A program made the translations under genes and the position numbers. Source: Capsulimonas corticalis (GTDB lineage Bacteria > Armatimonadota > Armatimonadia > Armatimonadales > Capsulimonadaceae). Taken from it: DNA of 64,000 bases. The stretch is from NCBI RefSeq assembly GCF_003574315.2, contig NZ_AP025739.1, forward strand, positions 2,604,001 to 2,668,000, written 5' to 3'. The notes beneath the pieces were generated by a model. That model was not told the DNA's origin. It was given only the letters and a program-made list of their open reading frames with translations, and searched no databases. Shown piece after piece: positions 46,204 to 55,579 of the stretch (the first letter of the stretch is position 1; every line of letters begins with the position of its first letter).

Positions 46204-46587
46204 TCAGTGCGTCTTTGTCTTCGGTCGCCAGTTTCCCGCACCTGCGGGGCGATTGCCGTTGTTACTCCAGGTTGCCGGCGCCGGGCCGTTTGTCCAGGTG
46301 ATATCGTTGGTCGCGGGGCCGGTCTTGCCGTGCTTCACGCTGCTGTTTGCGTGGGCGGCGCTGTGGTTGTTGACGCTGGCGCCGGAGGAGAGGGGCTTGA
46401 GCGTGGAGGTGTGCGTCGATTTTGTCGGTTTTTGACCGTAAGGACTCGTGGCGCTCGGGAATTTGTACAGAGTGGACGATGTCTGATTGGAGCTGCCGGG
46501 AGCGTGGTAGACGTCGGATGCATGACCGCTGGCGAACGCGGCGCCGGCGGCGAGGATAATTGCGGTGGAGAGAACAATCGTTTTCAT
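46204..46587 (-). CDS. Small secreted Ser/Thr/Asn/Pro-rich protein
   Basis: A 127-residue exported protein with a signal peptide (residues 1-20, 'AAGAAFASG'). The mature part is low-complexity, rich in Ser, Thr, Asn, His and Pro with no Cys, and ends in a basic 'NWRPKTKTH'. It is probably disordered. AAGGGG lies 8 bases before ATG 46587. The function is unknown. It sits downstream of the tRNA-Lys gene on the same strand. Confidence 0.6.
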   Translation of the reverse strand: MKTIVLSTAIILAAGAAFASGHASDVYHAPGSSNQTSSTLYKFPSATSPYGQKPTKSTHTSTLKPLSSGASVNNHSAAHANSSVKHGKTGPATNDITWTNGPAPATWSNNGNRPAGAGNWRPKTKTH

Positions 46588-46723
46588 GACGAGCCCCTTG
46601 TATTTCGTGCTGGACGCGGTTTTGCGCCAAACGGCTATTGGCGGAATAAAAGACGGTGGGTGCTTGGGATGCGGGATGGGGTCTCTTTCAGATGGGAAAT
46701 GGTTGTTAGCCCTCTGAAAGAAG

Positions 46724-46795
46724 TGGGTCGGCTGGGTCTCGAACCCAGGACCCCATCATTAAAAGTGATGTGCTCTACCGCTGAGCTACCGACCC
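46724..46795 (-). tRNA. tRNA-Lys (anticodon TTT)
   Basis: A 72-nt cloverleaf on the minus strand. The acceptor stem pairs GGGTCGG (46789-46795) with CCGACCC; the D-arm is GCTCAGCGGTAGAGC; the anticodon arm CATCA-CTTTTAA-TGATG gives anticodon TTT; the T-arm contains GGTTCGAGACC. The discriminator base is A (46724). CCA is not encoded. Confidence 0.97.
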
Positions 46796-46828
46796 AAATG
46801 CATACGCCGTGGGGTGGCGTGCGGGGGA

Positions 46829-46857
46829 ATTATACCCGCTGTCGGTGGGCAAATCAA
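46829..46857 (-). promoter_or_regulatory. Promoter of tRNA-Lys
   Basis: On the minus strand TTGATT (46852-46857), a 17-nt GC-rich spacer and TATAAT (46829-46834) lie 34 bp upstream of the tRNA. The esterase gene ends 72 bp further up. Confidence 0.75.
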
Positions 46858-46929
46858 CCCTTTGGCAGCTTCCTTTGTGGCGAAAATCCGAAAAAGGGGC
46901 TTCGGCGTATTGCCGAAGCCCCTCATGGG

Positions 46930-48996
46930 CTATTTGTTTTTGACGGTGACGCCGGGCCAGTCGTCGGTGCGGAAGGGGACGGCTGGGAGGCCGGCTTTGT
47001 TGTAGAGATTGGTGACCGGGTTGTTCGCCCAGGCGTAGCGGACCGCAACGGGGCTGGCGACGCTGGGGGAGGAAAGGACGATCGTATCGCCATCGATTAC
47101 GGCGTCGGCCCAGTACCACTTATGATCGTCGCCGGCGACCGCGAAGCCTTTGACGGCGGCGGTGGGGCTGGGATCGACCGTGGGAGTGAATGCGCCGGTG
47201 CGGGTGAGGTAGTCGCTGAGCGGGGTGACGGTGCTGACGGTCAGGCCGCCGCCGAGATGGTCGAAGCTCACGCGGACTTTGGATCCTTCGACTTTGTACG
47301 ACTTGTACTCGGGGCCGCTGTATTCGACCTTCTGCCCGTACGTCTTGGCGAGCGCGGTCAGGGCAAGGCGGCGGCCGACATCCTGTTTGTCCTTGGGATG
47401 GATGTCGGGGCCGTCGCCGATGTCGATCGCAAGCGCTTCGCCGGAGTTCTTCACGTTCTTCGACGTCATTGTCTGCGCCTCGCGCAGCTCAGCCCAATTG
47501 CTGTCGCCGGGCTGATCGAGCACGGGGGTCCAGTTGGCGAGTTGCACGATGTAGAAGGGGAAGTCGCCTTCGCCCCACTGCTTGCGCCAGTCGCCGATCA
47601 TTGTCGGCAGCAGCGCACGGTATTGATAGGCGCGGTCGGCGTTCGATTCGCCCTGATACCAGATGGCGCCCTTGACGCCGTAGGGGACGAGCGGCTGGAC
47701 CATGCCGTTGTACAGGACCGTGACGACGTTTGGATTGCCGTCGCCGATGTTCTGCGGAACGGGCTTCGTCTGCGCGAGCGGCGCCGCGATTTTGTATTGC
47801 CATGGCCCGGCGAGCGAGACCGGATCGCCGCCGGGGATTTCCAGACGCAGTGCGTTGGTCCCGTCGTAAATGCCGCCGCCGCCGCCGGTATCCAGCACGC
47901 GGACGGTGATGACGTTCTTGCCGGCGCGCAGGGCCGATTTCGGGATCGTGTAAACCCGGCTCTGATCCCACCCTTCGGTTGCGCCCACTGGAACGCCGTT
48001 GACCCATGTCATATCGTTATCGTCCACTTTGCCAAGGCGCAGCGTCAGATCGTTGTTCTCGGCGCCGGCCGGCAGATCGATCTCCTTACGGAACCAGACA
48101 AGGCCGTCGAAGGCGGCCAGTTCCGGGACGCCCGCGCTTTCCCACGCCGTCGGCAGCGTCATCGTCTTCCAGTCCGAAGCGTCCAGAGAGGGATCTCCCC
48201 AATTTGCCTTCGTCCCCGGATCGTTGGCGGTATACCAATCTTTCCACTGCTGCGCGTAGCTGACGGTGTTGTTGACAGCGCTGCGCTTGACGCGCACGGC
48301 GTCCAGGCCGGGGTGGAAGTCGGCCAGTTTGTCCAGAGATTTCTCGCTGGTCCACGATTCCGCGATCGTTCCGCCCCACGATGTCTGGATCAGGCCGATC
48401 GGAATGTTGAGTTTCTGATTGAGCTCGCGGCCGAAGAAGTAGCCGACGGCGCTGAAGCCGCTCCACGTTCCCTGCCCGGCGATGGTCTCGGGCGTGACGG
48501 CGTCCCAATGTCCCGTCGTCAAATCCTGCGGAGTGAGCGCCGTCTTCTTCGCGGTGGTGAAGATTCGGATATTGGGATAGTTCGCGGCGGCGATCTCCGT
48601 CGCGGAGGCGGCGAGGTTGCCGACGCCGAACTCCATATTCGACTGTCCCGAGCAGATCCACACATCGCCGACGAGAATATCGTGCAGCGTCGTCGTGGTC
48701 GGACCGGCCACGGTCAAGTCATAGGGGCCGCCCGCCGTTAGCGCCGGCAGCCTGGCGATCCATTTGCCGTCCGCGCCCGCCGTGGCGCTGGCGCTCTTGC
48801 CGTTGATCGTGACCGTCACCTTCGTTCCCGGCGCCGCCCAGCCCCACACGGGATCCTGGCGGTCGCGCTGCAGGACCAGGTGATCGGTGAACACCGGCGA
48901 TAGCAGCGGCTTGGCGTCCGGCGTCTGCGCCATGGCGCCGGTCAGAGGAAGAGCTGCGAGAACGAGCAGGCCGACGCCTCTCGGGGAGACTTTCAT
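46930..48996 (-). CDS. Exported sialate O-acetylesterase (SASA family)
   Basis: A 688-residue exported SGNH-type carbohydrate esterase. Signal peptide at 1-24 ('LTGAMAQ'). The catalytic Ser is in 'WICSGQSNMEFGV'; further blocks are 'GLIQTSWGGTIAESWTS', 'GAIWYQGESNADRAYQY' and the Asp/His region 'DIGDGPDIHPKDKQDVG'. A beta-sandwich domain (about 255-410, 'LVWFRKEIDLP') is inserted between catalytic blocks, as usual for this family. It removes acetyl groups from sugars, in plant-polysaccharide settings probably from hemicellulose or pectin. ATG 48996 is used with GAGG upstream. Confidence 0.9.
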   Translation of the reverse strand: MKVSPRGVGLLVLAALPLTGAMAQTPDAKPLLSPVFTDHLVLQRDRQDPVWGWAAPGTKVTVTINGKSASATAGADGKWIARLPALTAGGPYDLTVAGPTTTTLHDILVGDVWICSGQSNMEFGVGNLAASATEIAAANYPNIRIFTTAKKTALTPQDLTTGHWDAVTPETIAGQGTWSGFSAVGYFFGRELNQKLNIPIGLIQTSWGGTIAESWTSEKSLDKLADFHPGLDAVRVKRSAVNNTVSYAQQWKDWYTANDPGTKANWGDPSLDASDWKTMTLPTAWESAGVPELAAFDGLVWFRKEIDLPAGAENNDLTLRLGKVDDNDMTWVNGVPVGATEGWDQSRVYTIPKSALRAGKNVITVRVLDTGGGGGIYDGTNALRLEIPGGDPVSLAGPWQYKIAAPLAQTKPVPQNIGDGNPNVVTVLYNGMVQPLVPYGVKGAIWYQGESNADRAYQYRALLPTMIGDWRKQWGEGDFPFYIVQLANWTPVLDQPGDSNWAELREAQTMTSKNVKNSGEALAIDIGDGPDIHPKDKQDVGRRLALTALAKTYGQKVEYSGPEYKSYKVEGSKVRVSFDHLGGGLTVSTVTPLSDYLTRTGAFTPTVDPSPTAAVKGFAVAGDDHKWYWADAVIDGDTIVLSSPSVASPVAVRYAWANNPVTNLYNKAGLPAVPFRTDDWPGVTVKNK

Positions 48997-49189
48997 GGAT
49001 ATACCTCGTCGTTGTGTCATCGTGGAAATTGTTGCTGGATAAGCACGCAATACGACACGCGCCGCGTGGTTTCCTGCTGGGACGACGGAACTCTGGTCCT
49101 GGTAGATTCACCAGGGGCAAATCAGGTATAAATCGGCCGGACGGGCGCAGTCCGAAATCGCATTTTCCCAACCGAAGGAGCAGCCATCC

Positions 49190-49762
49190 ATGACGGAGAT
49201 TTATGTCAGCACCGATGTCGAGACAGATGGTCCGATCCCCGGCCCGAACTCGATGCTCAGTTTCGGATCGGCGGCTTACCTCGCCGATAAGACTCTGCTG
49301 AGTACGTTCGAAGCCAACCTGGAAACACTGCCCGCCGCTCAGGGCGATCCCAAGACGATGGCCTGGTGGGAAACGCAGCCCGAGGCGTGGGCGGCGTGCC
49401 GTGAAAATGTGGAAGCCCCGGAATCGGCGATGGCGCGCTATCTCGCGTGGCTCAAAGCGCTGCCGGGCCGCCCGGTTTTTGTCGCGTACCCCGCCGCCTT
49501 CGACTTTCTCTTTGTTTATTGGTACTTGATTCGCTTCGCCGGCGAAAGCCCGTTCTCGCATTCCGCGCTGGACATCAAGACCTACGCCATGGCGATGCTG
49601 GGGACGGATTATCGCGACTCGACCAAACGCCGCATGCCCAAGCGCTGGTTCGATCCCATCCCGCACACGCACCGCGCGCTGGACGATGCGATCGAGCAAG
49701 GCGCTTTGTTCTGCAATATGCTGAAGGAGCATCGCGGAGGCGGGAATGACGGCGACAAATAA
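49190..49762 (+). CDS. DEDDh-type 3'-5' exonuclease-like protein
   Basis: A 190-residue ribonuclease-H-like nuclease. The DEDD ligands are visible: Asp9 and Glu11 in 'STDVETDGP', the Asp in '[14 protein letters not shown]', and the pair in '[11 protein letters not shown]' with the DEDDh His. It resembles stand-alone 3'-5' exoribonucleases rather than polymerase proofreading subunits. GAAGGAG lies before ATG 49190. Its last 17 bp overlap the start of the SDR gene, indicating coupled translation although the functions seem unrelated. Confidence 0.85.
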   Translation: MTEIYVSTDVETDGPIPGPNSMLSFGSAAYLADKTLLSTFEANLETLPAAQGDPKTMAWWETQPEAWAACRENVEAPESAMARYLAWLKALPGRPVFVAYPAAFDFLFVYWYLIRFAGESPFSHSALDIKTYAMAMLGTDYRDSTKRRMPKRWFDPIPHTHRALDDAIEQGALFCNMLKEHRGGGNDGDK

Positions 49763-50474
49763 CAAACGCCGCGCGGCGCTCGTCACCGGCGCCGGGCGCG
49801 GAATCGGCCGCGCCATTGCGATCATGCTCGCCGAGGAAGGGTACGATGTCGCGCTCACGGCGCGCGGCGCGGACGAACTCTCGCAAACGGCGCACGAGTG
49901 CGAAGCCCACGGCGTGCGCGCCCTGGCGCTGCCGGCGGACATCACGGATCCCGCGCAGCTTGGGCGCGTAGTTGAGACCTGCGTCCGCGAGTTCCGCGGT
50001 TTGAACGTTTTAGTCAGCAACGCCGGCTCGTTTCACTGGGGCGCGGCGGACACAGCGGATCCCGACGATTGGGATCATTTGGTGGACCTCAATCTCAAAG
50101 CGTCCATGCGCGTCACTCGCCTCGCCCTCCCGCACCTCCTGGCGGCCGAAGACGGCGCCGCTGTGCTCTTCATCGCCTCCATGGCGGGCCGCGTCGCCTT
50201 CGGCATGAACGCGGCGTACGTCGCCTCCAAGCACGGTGTCGTCGGCTTCGCCGGCTCCGTCTTTAAAGACGTCCGCGAGCGCGGCGTCAAAGTCTGCGCG
50301 ATCTGTCCCGGGCTCGTCGAGACATCGATCACCCACGATATCGGCGCGGACCACGCCAAGATGATCCAGCCCGAAGACATCGCCGAAGCCGCGCGTTACG
50401 TCCTGCGTTCTCCGTCCCGCGTCTGCCCCACGGAGATCCTGCTCCAGCCACAGCGCGCGCCGTGGGCGAAATAG
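49746..50474 (+). CDS. Short-chain dehydrogenase/reductase
   Basis: A 242-residue classical SDR oxidoreductase. The cofactor motif is '[10 protein letters not shown]', the structural motif '[10 protein letters not shown]' replaces NNAG, and the catalytic Ser, Tyr and Lys are in 'IASMAGRV' and 'YVASKHG'. 'CPGLVETSI' follows. An Arg after the Gly-rich loop ('LTARGADEL') suggests NADPH use. The substrate is unknown. The start codon lies within the exonuclease gene, which supplies a GGAGGCGGG ribosome site. Confidence 0.9.
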   Translation: MTATNNKRRAALVTGAGRGIGRAIAIMLAEEGYDVALTARGADELSQTAHECEAHGVRALALPADITDPAQLGRVVETCVREFRGLNVLVSNAGSFHWGAADTADPDDWDHLVDLNLKASMRVTRLALPHLLAAEDGAAVLFIASMAGRVAFGMNAAYVASKHGVVGFAGSVFKDVRERGVKVCAICPGLVETSITHDIGADHAKMIQPEDIAEAARYVLRSPSRVCPTEILLQPQRAPWAK

Positions 50475-50559
50475 AATTCGCAATCGGCAGGAGTCGCCCC
50501 GGAAATCTCGAATATAGGCGCGAAAAGCAAGCAAACATTTGAAAGCGAAGGTAACCTTT

Positions 50560-51123
50560 TTGCGCCCCAAAACTCTCATTCCCGCAATCCTGCTCCTCGC
50601 CTTCGCGGCGCCGCAGCACGCCTTCGCCAAAGCGCATCCTCATGCCGCTGCGAGTAAGCAATCGACGGATCCAAACTACAAGTATATCAAGGCCGCTTAC
50701 GACTATCAGAACTTTGGCTATGTCTCTCGGGATTGCAACCGGATCTTTAGCTACACCACGCCGGATTTCGTCCAATATGGCGTGAATGGAGCCGTGCGCG
50801 ACAAGGCAGCGTGCATTAAAGCGATGTATAACCTGCTGAGCTTCCTTTATCAATATGAGACGCAGCTGATTGCGGAGATAAAAAGTGATGATGGTGTCGA
50901 TGTGTCGGATATAGTGACGCGAACGGTCACCATCGAAAAATTTGCAGTCAAGGATGGTGTCGCCGTTGTGATCGAAACCGGCCGGCTGCACGTCAATGCG
51001 CAAGGCGTTCGAGGAGATCAAGCGCGATCCACGGAATTCCATAAGATCGAAGGAGTTTACCGGGATGTGTGGGTGCGTGGTCCGCAAGGGTGGCTGCAGA
51101 AAAGCACAACGCAGCTGTATTAA
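50560..51123 (+). CDS. Exported NTF2/SnoaL-like hypothetical protein
   Basis: A 187-residue protein. A signal peptide ends near 'HAFAKA'. The mature domain begins with helices ('NYKYIKAAYDYQNFGYVSRD') and continues with strands such as 'VTRTVTIEKFAVKDGVAVVIETGRL' (in part) and ends 'DVWVRGPQGWLQKSTTQLY', typical of cone-shaped SnoaL/DUF4440 folds. The final 'W----GWL' pattern supports that. TTG 50560 is chosen because AAGG lies 8 bases upstream; TTG 50539 has none. Ligand or activity is unknown. Confidence 0.55.
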   Translation: MRPKTLIPAILLLAFAAPQHAFAKAHPHAAASKQSTDPNYKYIKAAYDYQNFGYVSRDCNRIFSYTTPDFVQYGVNGAVRDKAACIKAMYNLLSFLYQYETQLIAEIKSDDGVDVSDIVTRTVTIEKFAVKDGVAVVIETGRLHVNAQGVRGDQARSTEFHKIEGVYRDVWVRGPQGWLQKSTTQLY

Positions 51124-51172
51124 GCCTGCCCAAGTCGGAAAAAGTGAAAACGGCGGTGGTTACAAAAATCCG

Positions 51173-51580
51173 TCACGTTTCACGGTTGGCGAGGGCGAGC
51201 GCGATGGCGGCGAGGGCGATTTGGGAGGCGGGGCTTTCGAGTTTGGCGCCGTGGCCGGCGAACCAGGATTTGCCTTCGCAGTGGGTGGGGAAGATCATGG
51301 CGTCGCGCGGGATGACGCCCAGGACGGCGAGGGCGTTTTCGGCGTCGGGGAGCACCGCGCCGACGGCGCCGAGGAACTGGGGCGACTGGACGCCGTAGCG
51401 CTTGGCGAGATAGCCGAACATCAGCGCGGCGAGCGGGGCTTCGATCTTGATGTCGTAGTCCCGGTGTGGGAAGAGATCGCAGATTAGGTGTGAGGCGACG
51501 CCGCTGAGAAGCGCGGGGAGAGGACGCCGGACGGAGCCGCCGATGGCGGCTCCGACGGCGGCGTGTATGCAGACCATCAT
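51173..51580 (-). CDS. YdjM-like membrane-bound hydrolase family protein (short)
   Basis: A 135-residue protein resembling the N-terminal part of the LexA-binding/YdjM metal-dependent hydrolase family: 'MVCIHAAVGAAIGG', 'LLSGVASHLICDLFPHRDYD' with the paired His/Asp residues, and 'VGAVLPDAENAL'. Several hydrophobic helices indicate a membrane protein. Longer members hydrolyse phosphate esters or are uncharacterised. The ribosome site is weak. It precedes the convergent hypothetical gene. Confidence 0.7.
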   Translation of the reverse strand: MMVCIHAAVGAAIGGSVRRPLPALLSGVASHLICDLFPHRDYDIKIEAPLAALMFGYLAKRYGVQSPQFLGAVGAVLPDAENALAVLGVIPRDAMIFPTHCEGKSWFAGHGAKLESPASQIALAAIALALANRET

Positions 51581-51622
51581 GGATCGATTGCTATCTTTGG
51601 GAAAAGGTCCGGGTATGCCGGC

Positions 51623-52732
51623 CTAGCGGTCCATGCCGCACATCTGCTGGTAGAGCGTTCCGACGCGCGCGACGTATCGCTGCGTTTCGCGGTAGGGCGG
51701 AACGCCGTGGTATTTGCGCACCGCGCCCGGACCGGCGTTGTAGGCGGCCATGGTCAGGCGGAGCTGCTTGAGCGGAATGATGCCCGCGTTGGGCGGCGCG
51801 CCGCCGTACTGATCGAGGTGACCGCGCAGGATGCGCACGGCGGCCTGGATGTTCTGGATCGGGTCGTAAGCGTTGGTGACGCCCATGCCGCGCGCGGTGG
51901 ACGGCATCAGCTGGCCGAGGCCCTGAGCGCCGGTGCGCGACGTGGAGTAGATATTGAAGCCCGATTCGGCGATGACCATCGCCATGATCAGGCGCGGGTC
52001 GATCTGGTTCAAGTCGCTGTAAAACAGAATGCTGGTGGCGATCTTGTCCAGGTCCGTATCGGAGAGGCGCGGGTTATGGCTGCGGATCGCGGCGCGGTAC
52101 GGTCCGTAAATCGCGAGCGCGCGGTCGGTCAGCGCGGCGATCGGATGTCCTTCGATGCGCGGGACGATCGGCGTGGCGTAGTAGCGCGCGGCGGGCGCGC
52201 CGACGCCGGCGACGGGATCGGTCGCCGTGTTGCGCTCGTAGGAAACGGAACGCGAGGTGCTGCTCACGCGCCGCGTCCAGCCGGCGATGGCCGCGCGCTC
52301 GGACTGGGAGATATCTTCCTCGGGCGCGGCCGAGATCAAGCGCAGGCCGTTGGACGTGATCTGAGGACCGGGAGCCTCCACGGATAGCAGGACGCGCAGG
52401 ACGCGTCCGGAGTCGATCCAGTCGGCCTTTTGCAGCGCCGGAGGAAGCGTCACCGAAATCGTGTCGTCGCCGATATTGAGCAGGACGGTCCGCTGGCCGT
52501 CGGAGACGACCTGGCCGGAGACCGTGCCGGTCGCCTCCAGAGCCTTGCCGGCGTAATCCGTCGGATGCTGCTGAATGTCCGCGAGCATGCGCGCCGGCAG
52601 CGGAGTCTGCCGCAATGCGCCGCGCGCCTGCAAGTACGTGGCGGACGGCGCCTGCGGCGCGGCGATGGCTGGAACCGTCGCGCCAGCCGCCAGGAAAACG
52701 CAGGCGGCGATCAATGTAGGTCGAATGAACAT
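51623..52732 (-). CDS. Exported lytic transglycosylase (SLT domain)
   Basis: A 369-residue exported peptidoglycan-cleaving enzyme. ATG 52732 with GAGGAAA upstream opens a signal peptide ending near 'AIAAPQ'. A beta-rich region (about 45-150, OB-fold-like) precedes the C-terminal SLT domain, which contains the catalytic Glu in 'MVIAESGFNIYS', then 'TGAQGLGQLMPSTARGMGV', 'NIQAAVRILRGHLDQYGG' and 'LTMAAYNAGPGAVRKY'. The final 'CGMDR' follows a Tyr-rich helix. It acts on glycan strands during wall growth. Confidence 0.92.
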   Translation of the reverse strand: MFIRPTLIAACVFLAAGATVPAIAAPQAPSATYLQARGALRQTPLPARMLADIQQHPTDYAGKALEATGTVSGQVVSDGQRTVLLNIGDDTISVTLPPALQKADWIDSGRVLRVLLSVEAPGPQITSNGLRLISAAPEEDISQSERAAIAGWTRRVSSTSRSVSYERNTATDPVAGVGAPAARYYATPIVPRIEGHPIAALTDRALAIYGPYRAAIRSHNPRLSDTDLDKIATSILFYSDLNQIDPRLIMAMVIAESGFNIYSTSRTGAQGLGQLMPSTARGMGVTNAYDPIQNIQAAVRILRGHLDQYGGAPPNAGIIPLKQLRLTMAAYNAGPGAVRKYHGVPPYRETQRYVARVGTLYQQMCGMDR

Positions 52733-52846
52733 GGAGTTTCCTCGCCAAAAAACGGATTCCACTTAACGGTGTATCTTATCATAGTCGGTGTTTGATGTCA
52801 AGGAAATGAGGGAATAAGAATCGATTGTGTTTGTTTTCAGCGTTTG

Positions 52847-52875
52847 TTGACAATGGCTGTTAATTAGGTTATACT
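52847..52875 (+). promoter_or_regulatory. Sigma-70-type promoter for the HTH gene
   Basis: TTGACA (52847-52852), 17-nt spacer, TATACT (52870-52875). The transcript would start near 52882, about 47 nt before ATG 52929, with AGGAGAG in between. The region lies between this gene and the divergent transglycosylase gene. Confidence 0.78.
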
Positions 52876-52928
52876 GGAAACGAACCAGGACGCTTCTTCA
52901 TCACCTTCAGGAGAGAGAATATATCCGG

Positions 52929-53162
52929 ATGGATTCCGAATCCCGTGAGTTGTTGACCGTGGAGCAGGCGGCCCAATACCTGCAATTGAGTCAGTCCAGT
53001 ATTCGCTCTTACATCCGTCAGGGGAAGCTCAATGCCTTCCGAATCGCCGGAAAGCGCAAAGTATTGATCCCTCGCACCGAGCTGCTCAAGCTGCTTGAGC
53101 CCGCCCGCGCGGCGGACCTTGAAGTCGATGCGGATGTCGCGGACGATGAGGATGACGAATAG
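52929..53162 (+). CDS. Excisionase-family (HTH_17) DNA-binding protein
   Basis: A 77-residue MerR/Xis-like helix-turn-helix protein: 'LLTVEQAAQYLQLSQSSIRSYIRQGKLNAFRIAGKRKVLIP' spans residues 9-49 (key parts: TVEQAAQYL, SSIRSYIR, AFRIAGKRK). A long acidic tail ('DADVADDEDDE') follows. Such proteins bind single sites, and some regulate rather than excise. No integrase or att site is visible nearby, so a regulator of adjacent glycosyltransferases is plausible but unproven. Confidence 0.85.
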   Translation: MDSESRELLTVEQAAQYLQLSQSSIRSYIRQGKLNAFRIAGKRKVLIPRTELLKLLEPARAADLEVDADVADDEDDE

Positions 53163-53213
53163 CGCTTCGCCGTCCCCGGCGCGGCTTCCCATTCGCATGG
53201 TAACTTTCTCGTT

Positions 53214-54224
53214 ATGACGACGCTGTCATCATCTCCCTTCAGTTCTTCTTCTCAAAGTTCCGATCCGTCCGTGTGCGACGTCACGATCTCCATTGTTTCC
53301 TACAACACTTCCGGTCCGCTGCGCGATTGCTTGCAGACCTTGCAGGACCGCCGCGACGAGGGCGAAGTGACCATGGAAGTCGTGGTCGCCGACAACAGCT
53401 CCACCGACGACAGCGTCGCGATGGTCCGCCGCGAATTCCCCTGGGTGCGCGTGGTCGAGACCGGCGGCAACATCGGTTACGGGCGCGCGAACAACGCCGG
53501 CCAGGAAAACGCGCGCGGCCGTTACGCCTTTATCTTAAACTCCGACACCGAAGTCCTGCCAGGCGCGCTCCAGACAATGCGCGACTTCATGGACGCCAAC
53601 CCCAAAGTCGGCGGCGTCGGCGCGCAGCTCATCCTTGTCGATGGCAGCACTCAAGCCTCCTGCGCCCGCGACCCCAGCCTCAAGGCCGTCTGGTGGGAGC
53701 AAACCTATTTGGACAAGCTCTTCCCCAAAAACACCGTCACCGGCAATTACTTAATGACGGATTGGGACTACGGCACACGCCGCGAAGTCGAACAGGTCTG
53801 CGGCGCGTGTCTCTTTGTCCGCCGCGAAGCCTACACCCAGATCGGCGGCTTCGATCCCGCCTTCTTCATGTACTTCGAGGACACGGACTTCTGCATCCGC
53901 CTGCGCCGCGCCGGCTGGCCGATCTGGTTTATCCCCGAAGCGCGCATCCGCCATCTGCTGGGCGCCAGCAGCGGCAACTGGCGCAGCCGCGCCCGCATGA
54001 TCGTCTCCTACAACCGCAGTCGTTACTACTACTTCACCCGTTATGAAGGACGCCTGCGCGGACTCGCCATCAAAGCTATGTGTATCCTCGGCGCCACCAT
54101 GCGCTCCGTCGCCTGGCACGCCATCGCCCTGGTGAAACCCTCCGCGCGCGACCAAGCGCGATTGTTTCGCAAAGTCTGGATCGACACCGTGCGCATGAAA
54201 CCCGTGGGGGACGCGGGGGAATGA
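53214..54224 (+). CDS. Family 2 glycosyltransferase
   Basis: A 336-residue GT-A glycosyltransferase of the rhamnosyltransferase-like GT2 group. N-terminal 'ISIVSYNTSGPLRDCLQTL', then 'VVVADNSSTDDSV', 'NIGYGRANNAGQENARG', the DxD-like 'ILNSDTEVLPGA', and 'CLFVRREAYTQIGGFDPAFFMYFEDTDFC' (in part), which holds the ED catalytic region. No membrane helices. It transfers sugar onto polysaccharide, glycolipid or O-antigen-type chains. It is followed directly by a hairpin repeat and then by a GT4 gene. Confidence 0.88.
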   Translation: MTTLSSSPFSSSSQSSDPSVCDVTISIVSYNTSGPLRDCLQTLQDRRDEGEVTMEVVVADNSSTDDSVAMVRREFPWVRVVETGGNIGYGRANNAGQENARGRYAFILNSDTEVLPGALQTMRDFMDANPKVGGVGAQLILVDGSTQASCARDPSLKAVWWEQTYLDKLFPKNTVTGNYLMTDWDYGTRREVEQVCGACLFVRREAYTQIGGFDPAFFMYFEDTDFCIRLRRAGWPIWFIPEARIRHLLGASSGNWRSRARMIVSYNRSRYYYFTRYEGRLRGLAIKAMCILGATMRSVAWHAIALVKPSARDQARLFRKVWIDTVRMKPVGDAGE

Positions 54225-54232
54225 GAATGCGC

Positions 54233-54370
54233 GGCCCTCACCCGGCGCTCCGCGCCACCCTCTCCCAAAGGTCTGGGAGAGGGTTAAGAATTGGATCTTT
54301 GATTCAAATAAAGAATCCCTCTGGCTCCCCCTCTCCCAGAATTGGGAGAGGGGGCCGGGGGGTGAGGGCC
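54233..54370. repeat. Intergenic hairpin repeat element (138 bp)
   Basis: The outer ends are inverted (GGCCCTCACCC at 54233-54243 and GGGTGAGGGCC at 54360-54370). Inside are two CCCTCTCCCA...TGGGAGAGGG hairpins separated by an AT-rich spacer. It fills nearly the whole gap between the two glycosyltransferase genes. I recall similar GAGGGTGAGG/CCCTCTCCC elements dispersed in many bacterial genomes; a non-autonomous transposon or RNA-hairpin element is likely. Confidence 0.75.
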
Positions 54371-54375
54371 ATCGC

Positions 54376-55527
54376 ATGAGAATCGCCCTCGACGCACGCA
54401 CGCTTTCCGGGCGCTATACCGGGGACCGCACTTATTGGCGTGGTCTGATCGGCGCGCTCGCCGAAATCGACCGCGAGAATGAGTACTTCGTTTACTCGCG
54501 CCTGCCCGTGGACGGCGATCCGCCGCCGACCGGGCCGAACTTTACCTGGCGGATCCTCCCCAAACCCGAGCATGACGCGGCGTGGATGTCGCTGGCGTTC
54601 CCGAAGGCCCTGAAGGCCGACCGGATCGATGTGGCGCATACGCAGTACAATACGCCGCTGCTCGGCGCGCCGTGTCCGGTGGTCACGACGGTCCACGATA
54701 TCACGTTCGCGCTATTCCCGGAACACTTTCTGCCGAAAGACCGCTGGATCCTGAACCGTTTCGTGCCGGGCTCCATGCGGCGGGCGGCGAAGGTGATTGC
54801 CGTCTCCGAGAGCACGCGGCGCGATATCCTGCGCACGTATAAGCTGCATATCGAGCCGAATAAAGTCGTGACGACCCTGCTCGCGGCGGATTCACGCTTT
54901 GCGCCGCCGGCCGGCGGGCAGGAATTCGCGCGGGCGGCGTTGAACGACAAGTACGGTTTGCAGGGCAAGCCCTATATCCTGAGCGTCGGCGTATTGCAGC
55001 CGCGCAAGAATCTGCCGATGCTGCTCGACGCCTTTGCGCTCGCCAAGCTGGGGCCGCAGGCGATCCCGCATCTGCTGGTCGTGGTCGGGAAGCGGGGCTG
55101 GAAGAACGAGGATCTGGACACGGCGCTGGCGGCTCTGCCGCCCGAAGTCGCCGCCCAGGTTGTCTTCACGGGATATGTTCCGGATGAGGACCTGCCGACA
55201 CTGTATGGCGGCGCGGATGTGTTTTGCTATCCCTCGCTGTACGAAGGCTTCGGACTGCCGCCGCTGGAGGCGATGGCGTGCGGGTGTCCGGTGCTGTGCT
55301 CGCGGATCTCGTCGCTGCCCGAAGTCGTCGGCGACGCCGGGCTGCTGCTGGCCGCCAAGGACTCCGACGCCTGGGCGACAGCGCTGGAGAAGCTGCTGTC
55401 CGATCCCCTGGTCCGCGCCCGCTGGGCCGAACGCGCGCTGGAGCGCGCCCATGAATTTTCCTGGCGCCGGACCGCCGAGCAGACGCTGGCGGTTTACCGT
55501 GAGGCCGCTCCGCAATCCGCGAAATAA
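54376..55527 (+). CDS. Family 4 glycosyltransferase
   Basis: A 383-residue GT-B glycosyltransferase. N-terminal '[23 protein letters not shown]' (in part) is the donor-side fold of GT4 enzymes; '[14 protein letters not shown]' and '[11 protein letters not shown]' follow. The C-terminal half has '[20 protein letters not shown]', '[41 protein letters not shown]' (key: [14 protein letters not shown], with the EX7E motif). It likely uses an NDP-sugar for polysaccharide or glycolipid assembly with the neighbouring GT2. ATG 54376 follows the repeat by 5 bp. Confidence 0.9.
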   Translation: MRIALDARTLSGRYTGDRTYWRGLIGALAEIDRENEYFVYSRLPVDGDPPPTGPNFTWRILPKPEHDAAWMSLAFPKALKADRIDVAHTQYNTPLLGAPCPVVTTVHDITFALFPEHFLPKDRWILNRFVPGSMRRAAKVIAVSESTRRDILRTYKLHIEPNKVVTTLLAADSRFAPPAGGQEFARAALNDKYGLQGKPYILSVGVLQPRKNLPMLLDAFALAKLGPQAIPHLLVVVGKRGWKNEDLDTALAALPPEVAAQVVFTGYVPDEDLPTLYGGADVFCYPSLYEGFGLPPLEAMACGCPVLCSRISSLPEVVGDAGLLLAAKDSDAWATALEKLLSDPLVRARWAERALERAHEFSWRRTAEQTLAVYREAAPQSAK

Positions 55528-55579
55528 GAGTTAAGAATGAAGAGATACGGCTGAAGTGATCGGCCGCAGAGAAGAACAA

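Noticed and set aside
46685-46721. 9-bp inverted repeat downstream of tRNA-Lys as a terminator
   Set aside because: The arms are short with a loop of about 20 nt and no T run; support is too weak to list.
46207-48741. Very long open frame (844 codons) on the plus strand opposite the sialate esterase gene
   Set aside because: It is a GC-bias shadow: it crosses the tRNA-Lys gene on the opposite strand, has no recognisable domain, and the minus-strand esterase has full catalytic motifs.
52929-53162. Integrated mobile element because of the excisionase-type HTH protein
   Set aside because: No integrase, att-like direct repeats or tRNA target nearby; many HTH_17 proteins are ordinary regulators.
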